NCBI GenBank assembly: GCA_036925085.1
Contig: JAUPFP010000011.1
Coordinates: 1,634,797 to 1,698,796 of the forward strand
DNA from: Brachycybe producta
Lineage: Eukaryota; Arthropoda; Diplopoda; Playtdesmida; Andrognathidae
Length of the DNA: 64,000 nt
Direction of reading: 5' to 3'
This document shows, piece after piece, positions 35,308-46,680 of this stretch. The position numbers were made by a program, and so were the translations under genes. Every line of letters starts with the position of its first letter. Within the stretch, counting starts at the first letter, position 1. The notes under the pieces were generated by a model. The model was not told where the DNA came from, did not search any database, and saw only the letters and a list, made by a program, of their open reading frames with translations.

Positions 35308-35600
35308 GATGCAATATCAACCAGAATGTTTCTCAATATGTGGCCCAAGAGCCAAATGTGAAGTAAAAATCTCGTTTAAATAAAAATATTGTTTTTTTTT
35401 TTTCTAATTAAAAAAATAGTTAGAGGCTAGAACTCTAGTTGACAACTGATAGTAACCAGACATCTAGCCTCTCTAAACAGCCTTTTCTGATTAGAAAAAG
35501 GATAATTGCAGTTGCTCTAATGATGATGATGATGTGTTTACTTCACAATTGGCACTTGGGCCACAAATTGAGAAACACTCCGGTTGATATTGCATCAATA
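35308..35600. mobile_element. Nested inverted repeat, about 290 bp
   Basis: Outer arms of about 60 bases: 'tgatgcaatatcaaccagaa' at 35308 and its inverse ending near 35599, both continuing with 'tgtttctcaa' and 'tgtggccca'. An inner pair ('ttagaggctaga' and its inverse, 35421-35480) sits inside. No duplication was found. Confidence 0.7.
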
Positions 35601-37600
35601 TAATAGGTTTATATTTTTTAAAAAATAAAACTTTTTATGTCTAATTTTAAATTCTAGATTTTTCACTTCAAACATGGCCAAAAGTAATAAAAGAATTGTT
35701 CAATGAAAATCGTATACCACCCGACCTAAAAATTTGGTATTTTTTCCAACTGCCATATTAAGTTTATTTTGAAATACATGAACAACTGTTCAAAAACAAA
35801 AACAAAACACACGTGATTCGGGTTAATCTTTCCGTTTCTAAAAGCCTCACGTTTTTCTTATCTACAATCTTGCGACATTCTCCACGTTTAAGCTAGTATA
35901 CTTAATTTTTATAATAAAAATAATAATTATTATTATTCTATATTGTCACAAAGGTGAAAAAATGAAACATATCACAACTTTCATGGGACAAACACGTCAT
36001 TTCTATACAATCTTATACCTTGTACACACATGTGTACATGAGTTAAATAAATTCAAATTAAATGTGTTTAGGTGAATTATACAGAATCCACTAAAGGACA
36101 TGAACCAAATAAAAATTGACTTTTATTATTAATAATTTAAATTGAAATACTAAATAAATATGTGGTCAATAGTTTATATATTATATTGAAGTATTAACTT
36201 ATTTTCAGATTATTAACTGAATAAATTGAATTCGACGACATATTGTTTGTTTTCCCCTTCACAGGACTCTGTAGAACACGTTTATTATTTAAATACATTT
36301 AAATTATCACGCGTGTACTTGGTATTAGGTAAAAAAAAGAAAAGTACAGGCTAATTAATAAAGTTTAATCAATAATATTGGTAAAACGCATGAATAGATT
36401 AATGAAAAGTAGGCCTCTACTCCTAACAAAGTCAGCACAAAACGTCCTTAATTTTTGCTTAAAAATTTCAAGAAAAATGGAATCGAATATTTTGTAAGTT
36501 TTGATGAAAAGTGCAATCAATATATTTTTTGCTAAAAGTTTGAAAACGTTTTACGTGAACTTTTCATTTCTTTGTATTATCAGTTTTGTGTAAAAACTAG
36601 CATAAATCTCAATGGTATTCTCCCAAATTAGACATGCATGTCGCATGAAGAATTTGTTCCAAGATTTCAAAACGATGAAGACAAAAAATTAGAAAAAAAA
36701 ACACTCAATGACATGACGGTAGAAACGCCTCATTAAATGAGTGTTGAACAATTTTAAATAAAATTCTTTTTTTTTTTTAGAAAATAAGGATAGGTTCAAT
36801 TGCTGCAAATATTAATCCTTACTTTGATATTAACTGAAGTCAATTGAACCAAAAATTCCAATTTGGAGTTGTGAAGGTTAACCCACAACATATTTGATTG
36901 AACTCCTACATTGGATGACGCATGTTATGAATTACTTCCAAATAATAAGACGATGCATCGCAAATGTGTTTCATGTCGATGATGTCGATAGACACATACA
37001 GGGCAGCAGCAATAGTATTACACACCAAATGAAGAAAGTGTTATCAAATATTTGGAAAGACGAAATAATTTGATTTTTTTTCCTATAAAAACTAACTGCA
37101 AGAACTTAAGGCCCATATAAGTGTGGTACTTTTCTGAGAAATGACTCAAGGGCGAAAATCTTTTCTCAAAAACTATTTGGTATAGAATTATGGTTGATAG
37201 AAAAAATTAATCATATTGACACTATACTTTGGAGAATGAGTATTCTTTTGATTAGCAGCCACTATAACCCTCCAATCTAAGGTTTTGCAAGTGTTATACA
37301 GGTTGTGCCAAAGGCGCGAAAAAAAATATGAAAAGCTACCTTATCTCCTCCTACATAAAGGCAAGTGGTAATCGAAACAATAACCCAGAGATACAAACTT
37401 ATGTTGCATTTTTATTAGTCAAATATAACCGGTCACCCATTAATTTGTTTGGTCCGTTAACATTTATTGCAACCTTTCATTTAATAAATAAAACAGCATA
37501 AAAATCATGTTTGCTTAATATTCGCACAAAATATATCTTGTAGGACGACCACACAATCGTGGTGCTACCTAGGAGGGTTGGCAATAGCATTCCTATAGAT
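35601..37600. other. Non-coding stretch, nothing recognised
   Basis: AT-rich DNA with homopolymers; open frames are short. No repeat family shared with the rest of the window was noticed. Confidence 0.4.
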
Positions 37601-38040
37601 CAGTGGTCGCCAACCGGTGGTTCGAGAACCACTGGTGGTCCGCGAGAAATTTTTGGTGGTCTGCAGAAAATTCTGGACAATATTCTTATATTCTTATATT
37701 CTGAATGACAATTTTCGCTTTTATATAGCACTAAGTTCCCGAAATGTACTAGAGCCTAGTACAGTTCTCGTAAAATACAGCACGCGAGAGCTACATTTCG
37801 TTCAGTTTCCCCGACCACATGCTTCTCTCCAAAGTTTCCATTATTTTGTAATAATTAAACTAACTTTAATAATTTTGTTACAACTAAACAACCTTTAAAA
37901 ATTTTCTATTAATAAAATGGAAGTTCTCTGATTTTTGACAAACGTATTTATCTTTTTTTAAAAAATTCATATTAGTGGTCCGCTGGATTTAAAATTTTGA
38001 ATTTAGTAGTCCGTTAGGTCCGAAAGGTTGGCGACCGCTG
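37601..38040. mobile_element. hAT non-autonomous element, 440 bp
   Basis: Left CAGTGGTCGCCAACCGG; inverted right CAGCGGTCGCCAACCTTTCG. Flanks CTATAGAT (37593-37600) and CTGTAGAT (38041-38048) are 7 of 8 identical. 'ggtggtccgc' motifs occur near both ends. The 93-codon frame inside is not a recognisable transposase. Confidence 0.85.
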
Positions 38041-38154
38041 CTGTAGATGGCACATGTGTCAAACTGTTACTAGAGAACACTATTAATTGTACAGTTTGGA
38101 CAGAAAACAACAAAATAGGGTCCTGAAACAACATGTGGGCGTGTTTCTGTACAG

Positions 38155-38321
38155 AAAAAAAGTATCCAAAAACTATGCTGGCTCCACTAAAGGTTGAATA
38201 TGACGACCTTCCGTGGGAAGGTGAGAATGAAAAGGATGCGTATATGATTAATGGCGTAATAATTGCACCATGGCCTATTCCATATGAAGCCTTCTATGAC
38301 ATTATATACGTGAAGAAATAA
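38155..38321 (+). CDS. Candidate exon, 55 codons, protein not recognised
   Basis: On the plus strand a frame follows an acceptor-like AG (38153-38154, 'gtgtttctgtacag') and ends at TAA (38319-38321). It reads KYPKTMLAPLKVEYDDLPWE and then 'PWPIPYEAFYDIIYVKK'. Composition is acidic and balanced, unlike the repeat frames. An AATAAA lies at about 38662. An in-frame ATG at 38133 gives a 62-codon alternative. No family was recognised; it lies on the opposite strand to the other exon candidates. Confidence 0.22.
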
Positions 38322-38773
38322 TGGCAAAATGATGTACATTCGGAAAGTCTTTTTTCTTTACAGAACATTCTACAGATAGATTCCATCACTTTTCCGTATT
38401 CTTTACAACACACAGAAAGATTCTTTAGTTTCAGAGCAACAATTTGGAGTTGGTCACTTTATGACAAGGACAGTCTTTCACCTTTGCGGGCGAGGATCAC
38501 AAGTAATTAGCTTATAAATGGCATTCATTACAATACTGACATGAATTAATTATGAACTTTCACATTATAACTTTCATACTGATATATGACAGTCCTATTT
38601 CATGCTTCTTGTGGTGCAAATGATATTACAGTGATAAAAATATGTCTTTACAAGGTTATGAAATAAATATGACTCTTGACTGCCATATGACTGTCTTTCT
38701 GTAATGAGATCTCTAATGTTACTGCTTGTTAAGAAGTTCAAATTGTAGGTTATGTTTGTAAGCTATGCCTCAT

Positions 38774-38861
38774 CTCAGTGACAACCACTTGTGACTGGAA
38801 ATTGTTCCCCCTGTCACATGGCTCTCGAGCTGATTGCAGGTGTACTTGATTGAATTGAATA
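38774..38861 (+). repeat. LINE 3' UTR/tail copy (TTGAA-type)
   Basis: Matches 2336-2432 block by block: 'tgacaa', 'ctgtgat/ctgtgact', 'cacatggct', 'gattgcaggtgtac', then TTGATTGAATTGAAT. It ends in the same tail type as the LINE at 2.4 kb. Confidence 0.7.
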
Positions 38862-38967
38862 AGCAAAGATATATGACATTATTTTGATTTTTTTTTATGT
38901 TCTGGTGGTTTTTCTGCATGTGTGTGATCCATTCCTTATTCTAACTAGCACAGTAGCAGAAACAATA

Positions 38968-40745
38968 TGAGCTATTCCACACTAATTCAACCAAAGGTGT
39001 TGCTCAGTCATCTCAGATATTAATTTAAAAAATCACAACACAAGTAGAACATAAAAAAATACTCTAACTTTTTTTGTTTTTCAATCTGGCCATAATTTTT
39101 GGAGAATCGGCCCTTTGAAGTTTCACTGTTTTACTGAAAGTGATGCAAATTCAAAAAATGCTAACTCGAAAACTACTTAAGATAAAAGAATGGTTAATAG
39201 CTCAAAATAAACGTGTTAACAGTGGGAAGAAAAGAGTACTTAATAATCTTTTCATAATTTTAAAATTTAGGGTTTCAAATTACATGTTCAATTTCTTGCA
39301 TTTTGGTCAAATTTGAACCCGTTTTAGGCCGTGTTGGGGTTAAAAATCAGAGTTCATATTTTTTGCAGTTATGCACTTGGGTCTACTCTAGTGTGTGGCA
39401 CTATTACTTTGATTGAACTATGACTGCAACATAATAAAAAAATTAATCAAAACTTCGAAAAAACCAATTTGGGTGACCTTTGAACCCGATTTTCGCCCTG
39501 TGGTGGTCCACCTACAAAAAAACTCATTATGCTATATGAAAGTTCATTACATTTCCTTTCGAGTGATGTAAAAACCATAGATGACATTTTACAGGTGAAG
39601 AAGTGACAATTTTTTAAAGTTTGAAAAATATTTTTAACTTTTTATATAAACTGTAACAAAAAACATGTGCATTAAGTATATGCAAATTAAAAAACCTGTA
39701 GAATACATAAGATATAATACAATACATCAATGTTTTTAATGTATAAACTTTAAATTGGTCACTTTTTTAAAAAGGTATAGGTGGAGAGAACTCGTTTTTA
39801 TATAGTAATACATATACTTGTGAAAGTCACTAAAATGTATAAGCCATGTGTAATGTTTTGCATACTGTGTATGTATAATACATGTGCATATACAATGCAT
39901 GTATGTGTGTATGTATGTATTTTATATGAAAAGTGACCAATTGAAAATTTATAAATTAAAAATTGAAATGATTAAGTGTTTATTGCATTATAGATTATGT
40001 AATCTACACGTTTTTGAATTTGCATATGTTTAATACACATATTTTTTGTTACAATTTATATAAAAAGTTAAAAATACTTTTCAAACTTTAAAAAATTGTC
40101 ACATCTTCACCTGTAAAATGTCATCTATGGTTTTTACATCACTGAAAAGGAAATGTAATGAACTTTCACATAGCATAATTAGTTTTTTTGTAGGTAGACC
40201 ACCACAGGGCGAAAATCGAGGTCAAAGGTCACCCAAATTGGTTTTTTCAAAGTTTTGGTTAATTTCTTTATTATGTTGCAGTCATAGTTCAATCAAAGTA
40301 ATAGTGCCACACACTAAAGTAGACCCAAGTGCATAACTGCAAAAAATATGAACTTTGACCTTTGACCCCAACACGGCCTAAAACGGGTTCAAATTTGACC
40401 AAAATGCAAGAAATTGAACGTGTAATTTGACACCCTAAATTTTAAAATTATGAAAAGATGATTAAGTACTCTTTTCTTCCCACTGTTAAGACGTTTATTT
40501 TGAGCTATAACCATTATTTTATCTTAAGTAGTTTTCGAGTTAGCATTTTTTGAATTTACATCATTTTCAGCAAAACAGTGAAACTTCAAAGGGCCAATTC
40601 TCCAAAAATTATGGCCCAATTTCAAAACAAAAAAAGTTCGAGTATTTTTTTATGTTCTAGTTGTGTTATGATTTTTTACATTAACATCTGTGATGATCAA
40701 GCAACGAAATTTGAAATTTTGGTTGAATTAGTGTGGAATGGCTCA
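38968..40745. mobile_element. Long foldback element, 1778 bp, TA target
   Basis: Two arms of about 810 bases are inverted copies of each other: TGAGCTATTCCACACTAATT at 38968 and its inverse (TGAGCCATTCC...) ending at 40745. Agreement persists through 'ggccctttgaagtttcactg', 'aaacgggttcaaatttgac' and 'tcacttttt', up to a spacer at about 39775-39935. TA flanks both ends (38966-38967, 40746-40747), as for Tc1/mariner-type insertion (inference). No transposase is encoded, so this is a giant MITE or foldback. Confidence 0.8.
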
Positions 40746-40960
40746 TATAGTATCCTATTTGTTGACTCATGGGATTTAAGACCTCAGATTTAGAACCACT
40801 ACTCAAGAAACAAAACTAATAGCATCATTCACTTTCACAATGGATTATTTACAAAGCTATATACAGTATATCAAAACACTTAAGACATTGTAATCCAATT
40901 AATAACCAATTTTCATTCATTAATGCCAACAACCAATTTTTGATGTGTTCGATTACCTAC

Positions 40961-41065
40961 ATTAAGGGAGACCGAAACTGTAGTTAAAACAAGAGTGGAA
41001 ATAACGAGCTTCCATTTGTAAATTGTTAGCATGTCATCAATGAAGATGTCGATCGACAACTCCTT
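40961..41065 (-). CDS. Candidate internal exon, 35 codons, protein not recognised
   Basis: Minus strand. It opens after an acceptor-like AG (complement 41066-41067, 'cactgaactag') and closes before GTAGGT (complement 40955-40960). It reads KELSIDIFIDDMLTIYKWKL and then a hydrophobic segment VISTLVLTTVSVSL, a possible membrane span. Length 105 bases, phase 0 on both sides, so it would join in frame to the candidate at 32489. An alternative donor GTAATC lies four bases further. Identity unknown. Confidence 0.2.
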
Positions 41066-41400
41066 CTAGTTCAGTGAGTGAATAATAAACATACTTATTT
41101 ATATATATCTAAAATTAATTACGCTCCAAATAGCCTACAAAATTAGCACGTTCGAATGTAATTTAAAATGTTACTTAAGATACTTGAATTTCGAAACAAA
41201 TATAAAAACATATCTAAAACGAATTTCCCTAGTGACCATAGTAGTTCATCAATGAATGACCCATTTCACCAACAACTTCATCTTTCTTTTTTTACCACAA
41301 ACAAAATAGTAACTATAGCTATGTATGCCTGCCTCATTCTAAAAACAAGCTTGTGACGTCATAGGGATTGACGACAAATTTAGGATTGTATCATTTTGAA

Positions 41401-42393
41401 TCAGGGTGGCTGATTTTTTGATTTTTTTTAAAAAAATCAAATAAATCGATTTTTTTATTTAAATCAGATTTTTTTTATTTAAATCAGATTTTTTTGATTT
41501 TTTTTTTCATTTATATGAAATATTAAATTTTTAAATATGAAATATTAAATTTTTAAATATGAAATATTAAATTTTTAAATATGAAATATGAAATTTTTAA
41601 ATATGAAATATTAAATTTTTGTTATGATGTCTGCAAAAATGAGTAATAACATTGTCAATTGTTAAGTTGTTAGTAAAATAATTGCAAAATAAAAAAAATG
41701 TTAAGAAACATTCAAATTTGAAAATAATAAGTTTCAAGCACTTTTAATTTCACATTCTGAACATAAACACGAGCTTTGCAGCCTTTTCAGTTCCCAGAGC
41801 AAATCAGTGTCTCAGAGGAAAACTGTGTTAAGTCACTTTTTTTTTTAAAAAACACGATTTTTTTTACAACTTTATACGATATAAAATTAGTGTTTTTAAA
41901 CAGATTGTCAAGTTTCGTCAGTGGCGAACAGTGTTAAGTCCATAGTTTTACACATAAGCTGCTAGATGGTTTTATACCATGTTAAGTCCTATTCCTTCAA
42001 TGAAGAGGAAAACTTTCAAATGACTCTTCATGTAAAATATAGGTTTGGTGACTTAACACAGTTTTCCTCTGAGGCTCTTAAATAGATTACTATTGCTATT
42101 TATATCAATGTGTCCCTTTAATGATTTCCACCATTCATTTGGGGATACTTCCTCAAGCATATCTTCCCAAAAATAATGCATTAACAAAAGGACTACCACT
42201 GGACTTTATTTTATAAACATAAAGAAAAATGCTGGGAACTGTTTTCTTTTTATTGTATAATTTTAATGTTTAAATAAATATGAATATTTTTTTAAAAAAA
42301 ATCATTTGATTTATTTTTAAAAAAAATCAATTGATTTAAATCACGATTTAAATCATGATTTAAATCAATGTGATTTAAATCACTGCCACCCTG
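41401..42393. mobile_element. hAT element, 993 bp, perfect 8-bp duplication
   Basis: Left CAGGGTGGCTGATTTTTTG; inverted right CAGGGTGGCAGTGATTTAAA. Both sides carry TTTTGAAT (41393-41400, 42394-42401). Sub-terminal 'gatttaaatc' repeats are dense at both ends. A tandem 'atgaaatattaaatttttaa' repeat occupies 41514-41620. The middle contains a separate nested MITE (41811-42073). Confidence 0.9.
41811..42073. mobile_element. Nested MITE, 263 bp, 26-base terminal inverted repeats
   Basis: The ends CTCAGAGGAAAACTGTGTTA... are exact inverted copies over about 26 bases (through 'agtcac'). Lies inside the hAT element at 41.4-42.4 kb. A second, inner 'gaggaaaac' copy occurs at about 42005. No clear duplication. 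Confidence 0.7.
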
Positions 42394-42458
42394 TTTTGAA
42401 TGACTAAAAAAAGATGATATCAAACATGGAAGTAGGAAAGGGACTGGAGACAGTGTTA

Positions 42459-43717
42459 GGCTGGTTTCACATGAGGATACCTGTATGACAATACAAGTAT
42501 GGTAGATACTGAATTTACATTGTAACATGACTGGATTTCTGCCTGTCATGTCAGTTTTATTTTTGTTTCTGATTGTCTTAGGGTATCAAAATTCCTATTT
42601 AAAGGGAAAGTGACAAACTTTTCTTGATCCTCTGACGGTAGAAATAATTGACACAACACCGGTTGAAGTATACTTTTTATATTCTCCGATTATACAGTGA
42701 ATGTGGCACTTGGTACATACACCACTTTTACAAAATGTGGTTAACTCTGAATAATCAAACATAGATGTAACCTTGCCACTTGAAATATTGGAAATATTTT
42801 CTAAGTTCAAAAAGAACTTAACAGTCTAAAATTTCTTGAACTTAGTAACTGTACTTAAAACTTCTAGACTTCCCGACTCACTCCGGAGGTTGCCTTGTGT
42901 GCCAGTTTTATTCTTTTGGCTCTTCTGAGGGGCGACTATCATTCTGTCAACCAGGTCAACCTGACCAATGATTGACCCAGGTCCCAAAATGTTCATTTCG
43001 TTTTGGAACTAACTTCTTGGAATTATGTAAATCATTTCGGGGAGATCGGGGAAAATTAGAAAGAATTCTAATTTTCTCCATGTAATTACTTTTACATGTG
43101 TTGTGAGCTGTAAGAAACTTTTTGCGACATTTCTAGGGTCATCTGGGCACCAGGGGGTGCCATCCTTCAGGGTGGCCAGGAATGCAAAGTCACTTTCACA
43201 TGTGCACTGGGTGGGCATGCATGTAGACCTGTGTGCTGCCGAGCGAAAATGTCGCCTCTGGTGTTTTTGAAGCTCAAAACGTCGCCACTCGCCACCTGTC
43301 CTTTTTTTAAAAAACCCGCCGCCACTCGCCGCCGGTGTATGACTGGCGGCCGCCGAATTCAAATTTTTTTAGGCGCTTTTGTTTCAAAAACTGCCATAGA
43401 AATGAAAGGATACCATATTCGCTATTTATCGATTTCGATTTATATCGATATTTACCATATTCAATATATCGGTATATTTGTTCAATATGTTCAATCCCAG
43501 ACGCTGGTAGTCGCCGCTGCCGCCGCTCGTATTTACTCTCGCCCGCCGCCGCCGCCGATCAATATGCTGCGGCGCACAGGTCTACATGCATGAGTGGTAT
43601 CACAACATGGCAAACAAATAGAAGCATGCATATGGCAAGACATGAACGTGCCTCCATTGGTGTACATGTAAATTTAGTATGTATCATACACGTGTGAAAC
43701 CTCGTGTGAAACCAGCC
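42459..43717. mobile_element. PIF/Harbinger-type element, 1259 bp, TTA duplication
   Basis: Ends GGCTGGTTTCACATGAGG and (inverted) GGCTGGTTTCACACGAGG, flanked by TTA (42456-42458, 43718-43720). The interior (about 42.8-43.2 kb) is more complex than typical MITE filler. On the minus strand at about 43208-43100 a frame reads CTCESDFAFLATLKDGTPWC, which might be a captured or transposon-derived coding scrap. It contains a second inverted-end insert at 43214-43593. Confidence 0.8.
43214..43593. mobile_element. Nested GC-rich inverted-end insert
   Basis: 'gcatgcatgtagacctgtg' at about 43214 and its inverse 'cacaggtctacatgcatg' ending near 43593 bracket a stretch rich in GCC/CGC triplets (43300-43340, 43510-43560). 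No duplication was resolved. Confidence 0.6.
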
Positions 43718-44076
43718 TTAAGCTGTGAACAACAGTGTCAAGAGTGAAGCCAGACTTCAGAGCCGACCGCCGTATTGAGCCTCCCTGATTTTTCATAAAT
43801 TTCTATGAGTTGAACCCAACTTTTTTACCATTTAATCACAAACATTTTTATTTTTTACTGTCACGGTACTGTTGATCAACTATGATAAAAAGAAGCATCA
43901 AATAGAGCCAAAAATTCATATAATTACATTTTTTATTACCCTTTTTATCAGACAACATGAAACCATGTGTGAGCTTTTGACATCAACCAATATTTATTAC
44001 CAACCTTTTGATGACATTTTTACGGAGCCCTGTTGAGGACATTGAAATAAATAAATTAGACTCTGACTTTTTCAAA

Positions 44077-44707
44077 ATCTCGACTTACTATCTCGAGATC
44101 TCGACTTACTATCTCGAGATCTCGACTTACTATCTCGAGATCTCGACTTACTATCTCGAGATCTCGACTTACTATCTCGAGATCTCGACTTACTATGTCG
44201 AGATCTCGACTTACTATGTCGAGATCTCTACTTGACAGTAAGTCGAGATCTCGAGATAGTATGTCGAGATCTCGAGATAGTATGTCGAGATCTCGAGATA
44301 GTATGTCGAGATCTCGAGATAGTAAGTCGAGATCTCGACTTATATTCTAGACTTACGCTTCAAATCACTGTATACATCTGCAGAAGTTAAGTACCTAACC
44401 TAACCTAACCTAACCTAACCTAACCTAACCTAACCTAACCTAACAGTACTTAACTTCTGCAGATGTATACAGTGATTTGAAGCGTAAGTCTAGAATATAA
44501 GTCGAGATCTCGACTTACTATCTCGAGATCTCGACTTACTATGTCGAGATCTCGACTTACTATGTCGAGATCTCGAGATAGTATGTCGAGATCTCGACTT
44601 ACTATGTCGAGATCTCGACTTACTATGTCGAGATCTCGACTTACTATCTCGAGATCTCGACATACTATCTCGAGATCTCGACATACTATCTCGAGATCTC
44701 GACTTAC
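44077..44707. repeat. Palindrome of 21-bp arrays around a (TTAGG)10 core
   Basis: The left part is seven direct 21-bp units (atctcgacttactatctcga + g), then about five units in the other orientation. A unique 56-base arm follows (44338-44393), then the CCTAA array (44394-44444), then the same 56-base arm inverted (44446-44502) and mixed-orientation 21-bp units to 44707. Each unit itself contains the palindromes CTCGAGATCTCGA. The open frames of Ser-Arg-Ser-Arg-Asp or Leu-Glu-Ile type here are repeat artefacts. Confidence 0.9.
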
Positions 44708-44726
44708 AGTTCTAATTTCCCTACAC

Positions 44727-44946
44727 ATCGCACCTCGACTGGAAGAGTGGTAAAACTAAAAAAAACACTTTTTTGAGTTCAGTCGTTTTTAGTTTTTTTT
44801 TTTTGCTGAGTTTTTCAAGTTCAAAAACCGTTTTGACTATTCACAATATGGGTTCATTTGGCTCTCCTTTAAACTCCTTTAAACTCATTTTCCCCAAAAA
44901 AAGTGTTTTTTTTTAATTGTGCCACTCTTCGAGCAGAGGTGCGACC
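44727..44946. mobile_element. Inverted-repeat MITE, about 220 bp
   Basis: 'tcgcacctcgactggaagag' at about 44727 faces its near inverse ending at 44946 ('ctcttcgagcagaggtgcga'). Both arms continue with A-rich 'aaaaaaacact'. Confidence 0.7.
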
Positions 44947-45737
44947 ATGCTCTTATGAGGAACTTCGAGCATACCATAAAAAATTCTCTCTTAAAAAGCC
45001 TTGAAAGGTTTCATAACAAAGTTATTTGTATTTCACAGTAGCTTTCTTCTTTATGTTACTGACAAAAAATAAAACAAACCCCTTGAAAGGGGGACCCTGT
45101 TAATTCAAATATACTCATCAGTGGCATCACAATATCATACACTTATGTAAAAAAAATTGCATGATTACAACTTGTTACTTTCTACAAAGTGCTAAAATAT
45201 GGAAGTGTACAGCATTATACAGTAACCTAACTTAACTGCACATGTGTCATTTCTAAGAAACACATTTAGGAGTATAAAAAAGAGTAACTACACTGAAACC
45301 ACACCATAACGTAATTTAACAGACATGTTCTTTTTTATTGTTACTAGCCAGCAATATTAGCAATAAAAAATGGTCAGCCGTCCAACGCAGCTCACGCATT
45401 TACTGCAGACACCTTGTAAAAATATCATATAGACCCTACCACACTCAGTCGCAGACTCAACCCCACAACATTTCAAACTGCAGACAAAAATACATTTTGT
45501 AATGTCCCTAGTGCATGAATGGAATCAAAATTCGTCTAGTTTATTTATTTCACGAATGTTAGTAACGTTTTCAGATAGAAGTTCTGAATTTTCAAAATAT
45601 AGGTTAAGGCTCAAGATGATCATTTGCTGATCCACTTTAGAGATTACTTCCACAAGAAAGCAAAGAAAAAAGAAAACCGCATCACGAAATGGTAAAAATT
45701 TGAAAACAAACTGATAAAAACCAAAAAAAAAACACCG
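44947..45737. other. Non-coding stretch, nothing recognised
   Basis: AT-rich, no supported feature. Confidence 0.4.
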
Positions 45738-45741
45738 TTTA

Positions 45742-46404
45742 GGCTTATGGCTAGTGCACACCAGGATTCTTTGCTGCGAAACATTGTTGCGGGGCTGAAT
45801 CGCGTCAGCTCAGATTCATGTTTCTTGAACAAAGACTCAAAGGGCTCAGTTTGTTTTTAATTATTAAAGACGTCTTTAATAAATAAAAGCAAACTGAGCC
45901 CTTTTTTTTCAGTGGTCCACGTCTTTTTTAAGTGTAGTACTAGACTTAAAAAAAGATGTGGACCACTGAAAATATTTTTAAACTAATTGAGGACCTTCTG
46001 TATGAATTGTGTTTGTGGGAAGTTATGGTCTTCTGACTACAATGGTAACTAAAAGAAATGAAATTTAGAAATTTTGCCCCATCTTCCAATTTCAGGGTGT
46101 CCAAAAGGCTTAAACCGAAAGGGCTCTCAAGTAAGAAGGGTTTTCGTGCCCACCACCATTTCTGCTTTATTTGTCCCTCTTTATGAATCACCGTGTAATG
46201 CCATATTACAAGGCAGCAAGGGCCACTTCCGCTGGTGATATTTACACGGTGAAAGCCAGAAGAATCAACAGAAACTGAGTGTAAGCGTAGACACGGAACA
46301 ATGTTGTGGGGGTCTGAATTGCGTCAGTTGCGACTCTGCCAACATTGAATAGAAGCAGCCCCACAACAATGTATCACAACAAAGAATCGAGGTGTGTACT
46401 AGGC
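45742..46404. mobile_element. Harbinger-like element with 'gtgtactaggc' ends, 663 bp
   Basis: Left GGCTTATGGCTAGTGCACAC and inverted right GCCTAGTACACACCTCG are alike after a short indel. Sub-terminal 'caacaatgt' and its inverse follow. Both sides carry TTTA (45738-45741, 46405-46408). Two strong hairpins occupy 45838-45903 and 45911-45969. Confidence 0.6.
45838..45969. repeat. Two adjacent perfect-armed hairpins
   Basis: Hairpin 1 has arms 'aagggctcagtttg' around 'aaagacgtcttt'. Hairpin 2 has arms 'cagtggtccacgtctttttt' and inverse around 'gtagtac'. They are separated by a few bases within the element above. Confidence 0.85.
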
Positions 46405-46680
46405 TTTACAGTGGCCAGGCGCGGATGTCAAACAGAAATTTTTATTTCCATTCAAACTAACTGCAAAATGTCATTCACGTTTTAAGACAAATTGAGCAGT
46501 GACGTAGAAATGCCAGATTCCATCTACTCTAGTAATAACACATCTCACGTAACGAAAAGAGTACATACACAGGAAGTGTACATGTGGTGTTGGTGCAACA
46601 GAAATGATAATAAACACAAAATATGATTATAAAAATGTGTGAACAGAAACAAGATTGAATTTGAACACCACAGAATAGAT

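Noticed and set aside
44394-44444. Real chromosome end or telomere
   Set aside because: Only ten TTAGG units, flanked on both sides by inverted unique arms and then ordinary transposon-rich DNA.
44008-44753. Frames with Ser-Arg-Asp or Tyr-Leu-Glu-Ile-Ser-Thr repeats
   Set aside because: Readings of the 21-bp palindromic array in different frames, not proteins.
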